A stretch of 64,000 bases of DNA from Rotaria macrura (lineage: Eukaryota; Rotifera; Eurotatoria; Philodinida; Philodinidae), in contig OENT01000149.1 in NCBI GenBank assembly GCA_900239685.1, positions 62,001 to 126,000 of the forward strand, read 5' to 3'. Below are positions 62,635 to 64,000 of this stretch, one piece after another. Every line of letters starts with the position of its first letter. Position 1 is the first letter of the stretch. The notes below the pieces were generated by a model that saw only the letters and a program-made list of their open reading frames with translations, was not told where the DNA came from and ran no database searches. Made by a program: the position numbers and the translations under genes.

Positions 62635-64000
62635 TCATATACTCGCGTAAGAAATATATTGTCCAACGTAATACGTTTCACCATCGATGATAACATCTCC
62701 AGATAAATATGGTTGCATGAAGTTTCCTATCTTAAATTCTAGTGTTGCTGGTAGAATAAGAAAACCTTTCCCATCGATATAAACAGCCATTTGCTTTGGC
62801 CGTATAATAGATTGATAAAGTATAATTTCAGATGGATTGACATCTGATACACGATCAAAATCGACTAATTGAGCACGTGATACATTTGCTAATGATGTAT
62901 TTTTCAAGTGTATACTCAAGTAAATTTGTATAATTTCATCGGATACTCTATCACCAGTATTTTTTATATTAAAAAAAATCGTCAGACCATCACCTGGTTT
63001 TATATTGGTCGCATTAAAACTAAGATCATAATAGAAAAAACTGGAATACGATAAACCGTAACCAAATCGATAAAGTGGCTCGACATTTGAATAACGATAT
63101 GTAAAACCACTTGTCATATCGTATCGTGTTATATCACCTGGCAAATCACTTAATTTTTTTGGCCATGTATATGGCAATCGACCGAATTTCGATACTCCAT
63201 CTCCAATAATAGCCATTTTCAATGCTTCACCTAATTCTTGTGCACCGAAACCTAACTGTAATATAGCTTGAATTCGATCAGATTCTTCTGCTAGTTGAAT
63301 GTCGACCGGAGTACCCGATATAATTAAAAGAAGAACTTTTGTTTTACTAGCATCGATCGTGTTAATAATATCTTCGAGTAACTGTGCTTGATTATTAGGT
63401 AGATTCATTGAGTCACGATCATTGCCTTCCCCTTCAATTTCTTGTCCTGTGCCTAATGAAAGTATGATGAAATCGAATAAATTAGTTTTTAAATAATTTA
63501 TTATATTTGTTTGACTATAATTCAAACATCTTGTTCCATCTAAACATGCTTCATTATAACTAGTATTCAAAAAATGATCTTGCAATGCACTCAAGGGTGT
63601 TGTCACATAATAAGGATTAACAATAGGTGAATAATCACCATATTGTTGAATTGGATTATTTGACATAGGTCCAAGAAAAAGCACAGTTGAAAATAATTTT
63701 TCATCATGAATTGGTAATAGATCTTCTTGATTCTTGAGCAAAACGAATGATTGAAGTGTTGCTTCTCGTGCTAATGTTCGATGAACATCAGATTGTATAA
63801 CATCCATTGAAATTTTATTGTAATCATTCATTTCGATAGGATCGAATTCTCCAAGACGCATTCTTGTATACATCAAAGGTTTAACACGTTCAATAAGTAT
63901 TTGTTCGTCGATTTTCCCCTCATTATATGCTTCATGTAAATATTCAAACATGGTTGCACCCGGTGAGTCTGCTAGTTCTAGATTAACACCGGCTTCTAAC
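62635..64000 (-). CDS. glycoside hydrolase family 3 (beta-xylosidase/glucosidase-like), partial
   Basis: The minus-strand frame is open from the right window edge to the TAA at 62635, giving about 454 aa of the C-terminal part; the N-terminus lies outside the window. The edge begins LEAGVNLELADSPGATMFEY, from the end of the GH3 barrel domain. It is followed by AREATLQSFVLLKN and LLPI, the (alpha/beta) sandwich with FLGPMSNNPIQQYGDYSP, and SLGTGQEIEGEGNDRDSMNLP, where the E-x-E-x-x-D-R phrase is the region of the general acid/base in xylosidase-type members. Next come GRLPYTWP, YRFGYGLSYSSF and a fibronectin-III-like domain (GDGLTIFFNIKNTGDRVSDEIIQIYL). The catalytic nucleophile cannot be checked because it would be upstream. 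The long exon has no introns in the visible part. Substrate is uncertain between beta-xylosides and beta-glucosides; acquisition by transfer is possible but unproven. Confidence 0.9.
   Translation of the reverse strand, partial: LEAGVNLELADSPGATMFEYLHEAYNEGKIDEQILIERVKPLMYTRMRLGEFDPIEMNDYNKISMDVIQSDVHRTLAREATLQSFVLLKNQEDLLPIHDEKLFSTVLFLGPMSNNPIQQYGDYSPIVNPYYVTTPLSALQDHFLNTSYNEACLDGTRCLNYSQTNIINYLKTNLFDFIILSLGTGQEIEGEGNDRDSMNLPNNQAQLLEDIINTIDASKTKVLLLIISGTPVDIQLAEESDRIQAILQLGFGAQELGEALKMAIIGDGVSKFGRLPYTWPKKLSDLPGDITRYDMTSGFTYRYSNVEPLYRFGYGLSYSSFFYYDLSFNATNIKPGDGLTIFFNIKNTGDRVSDEIIQIYLSIHLKNTSLANVSRAQLVDFDRVSDVNPSEIILYQSIIRPKQMAVYIDGKGFLILPATLEFKIGNFMQPYLSGDVIIDGETYYVGQYISYASI

Overview
The window is nuclear DNA of a small-genome animal, most likely a bdelloid rotifer (inference). 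It is strongly AT-rich, and its protein-coding genes are split by many short GT-AG introns, mostly 50-90 bp. The encoded families are metazoan: a Polycomb methyltransferase, protein SET, TRAP-gamma, VIP36, a little elongation complex subunit and a membrane dipeptidase. Among them sits an intron-bearing class III aminotransferase that reads like a bacterial putrescine aminotransferase. Animal genes mixed with spliced bacterial-type genes is characteristic of bdelloids. Exon models were built by hand from open frames, GT/AG sites and phase agreement; no search was run.

Layout. 1-8.8 kb: no recognisable gene. 8.8-11.2 kb: a small unknown gene, then a 679-bp inverted repeat around a 368-bp loop. 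12.5-18.3 kb (-): E(z)/EZH2-type methyltransferase, divergent from a RING-H2 ligase with SUMO-interaction-like motifs (19.3-21.0 kb, +). 21.9-24.6 kb (+): membrane dipeptidase, convergent with a small RS-rich protein (24.7-25.4 kb, -). 26.8-27.5 kb (-): a short Brambleberry/KAR5-like karyogamy protein. 27.9-29.1 kb (-): protein SET. 31.4-32.0 kb (+): single calponin-homology-domain protein. 32-42 kb: mostly gene-poor, holding one intact Ly6/uPAR-like gene (38.9-39.3 kb), a decayed relative (34.3-34.9 kb) and several CGAG-rich islands. 42.2-43.0 kb (-): TRAP-gamma. 43.5-44.5 kb: a palindromic MITE-like element abutting a third copy of the 9.5-11.2 kb repeat arm. 45.6-45.9 kb (-): 85-aa unknown. 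47.8-50.4 kb (-): bacterial-type aminotransferase. 51.8-59.4 kb (-): large ICE1-like protein. 60.9-62.3 kb (+): VIP36/LMAN2 lectin. 62.6 kb to the right edge (-): GH3 glycosidase, cut by the window.

Functions are mixed housekeeping (chromatin and transcription: EZH2, SET, ICE1; secretory pathway: TRAP-gamma, VIP36) and accessory (dipeptidase, aminotransferase, glycosidase, Ly6 proteins). Neighbours are not functionally linked, as expected for an animal genome. The most interesting items are the foldback repeat with its solo relative and adjoining MITE, the domesticated bacterial aminotransferase, the karyogamy-type gene fragment, and the Ly6 pair in which one copy has lost both partners of a probable disulfide.
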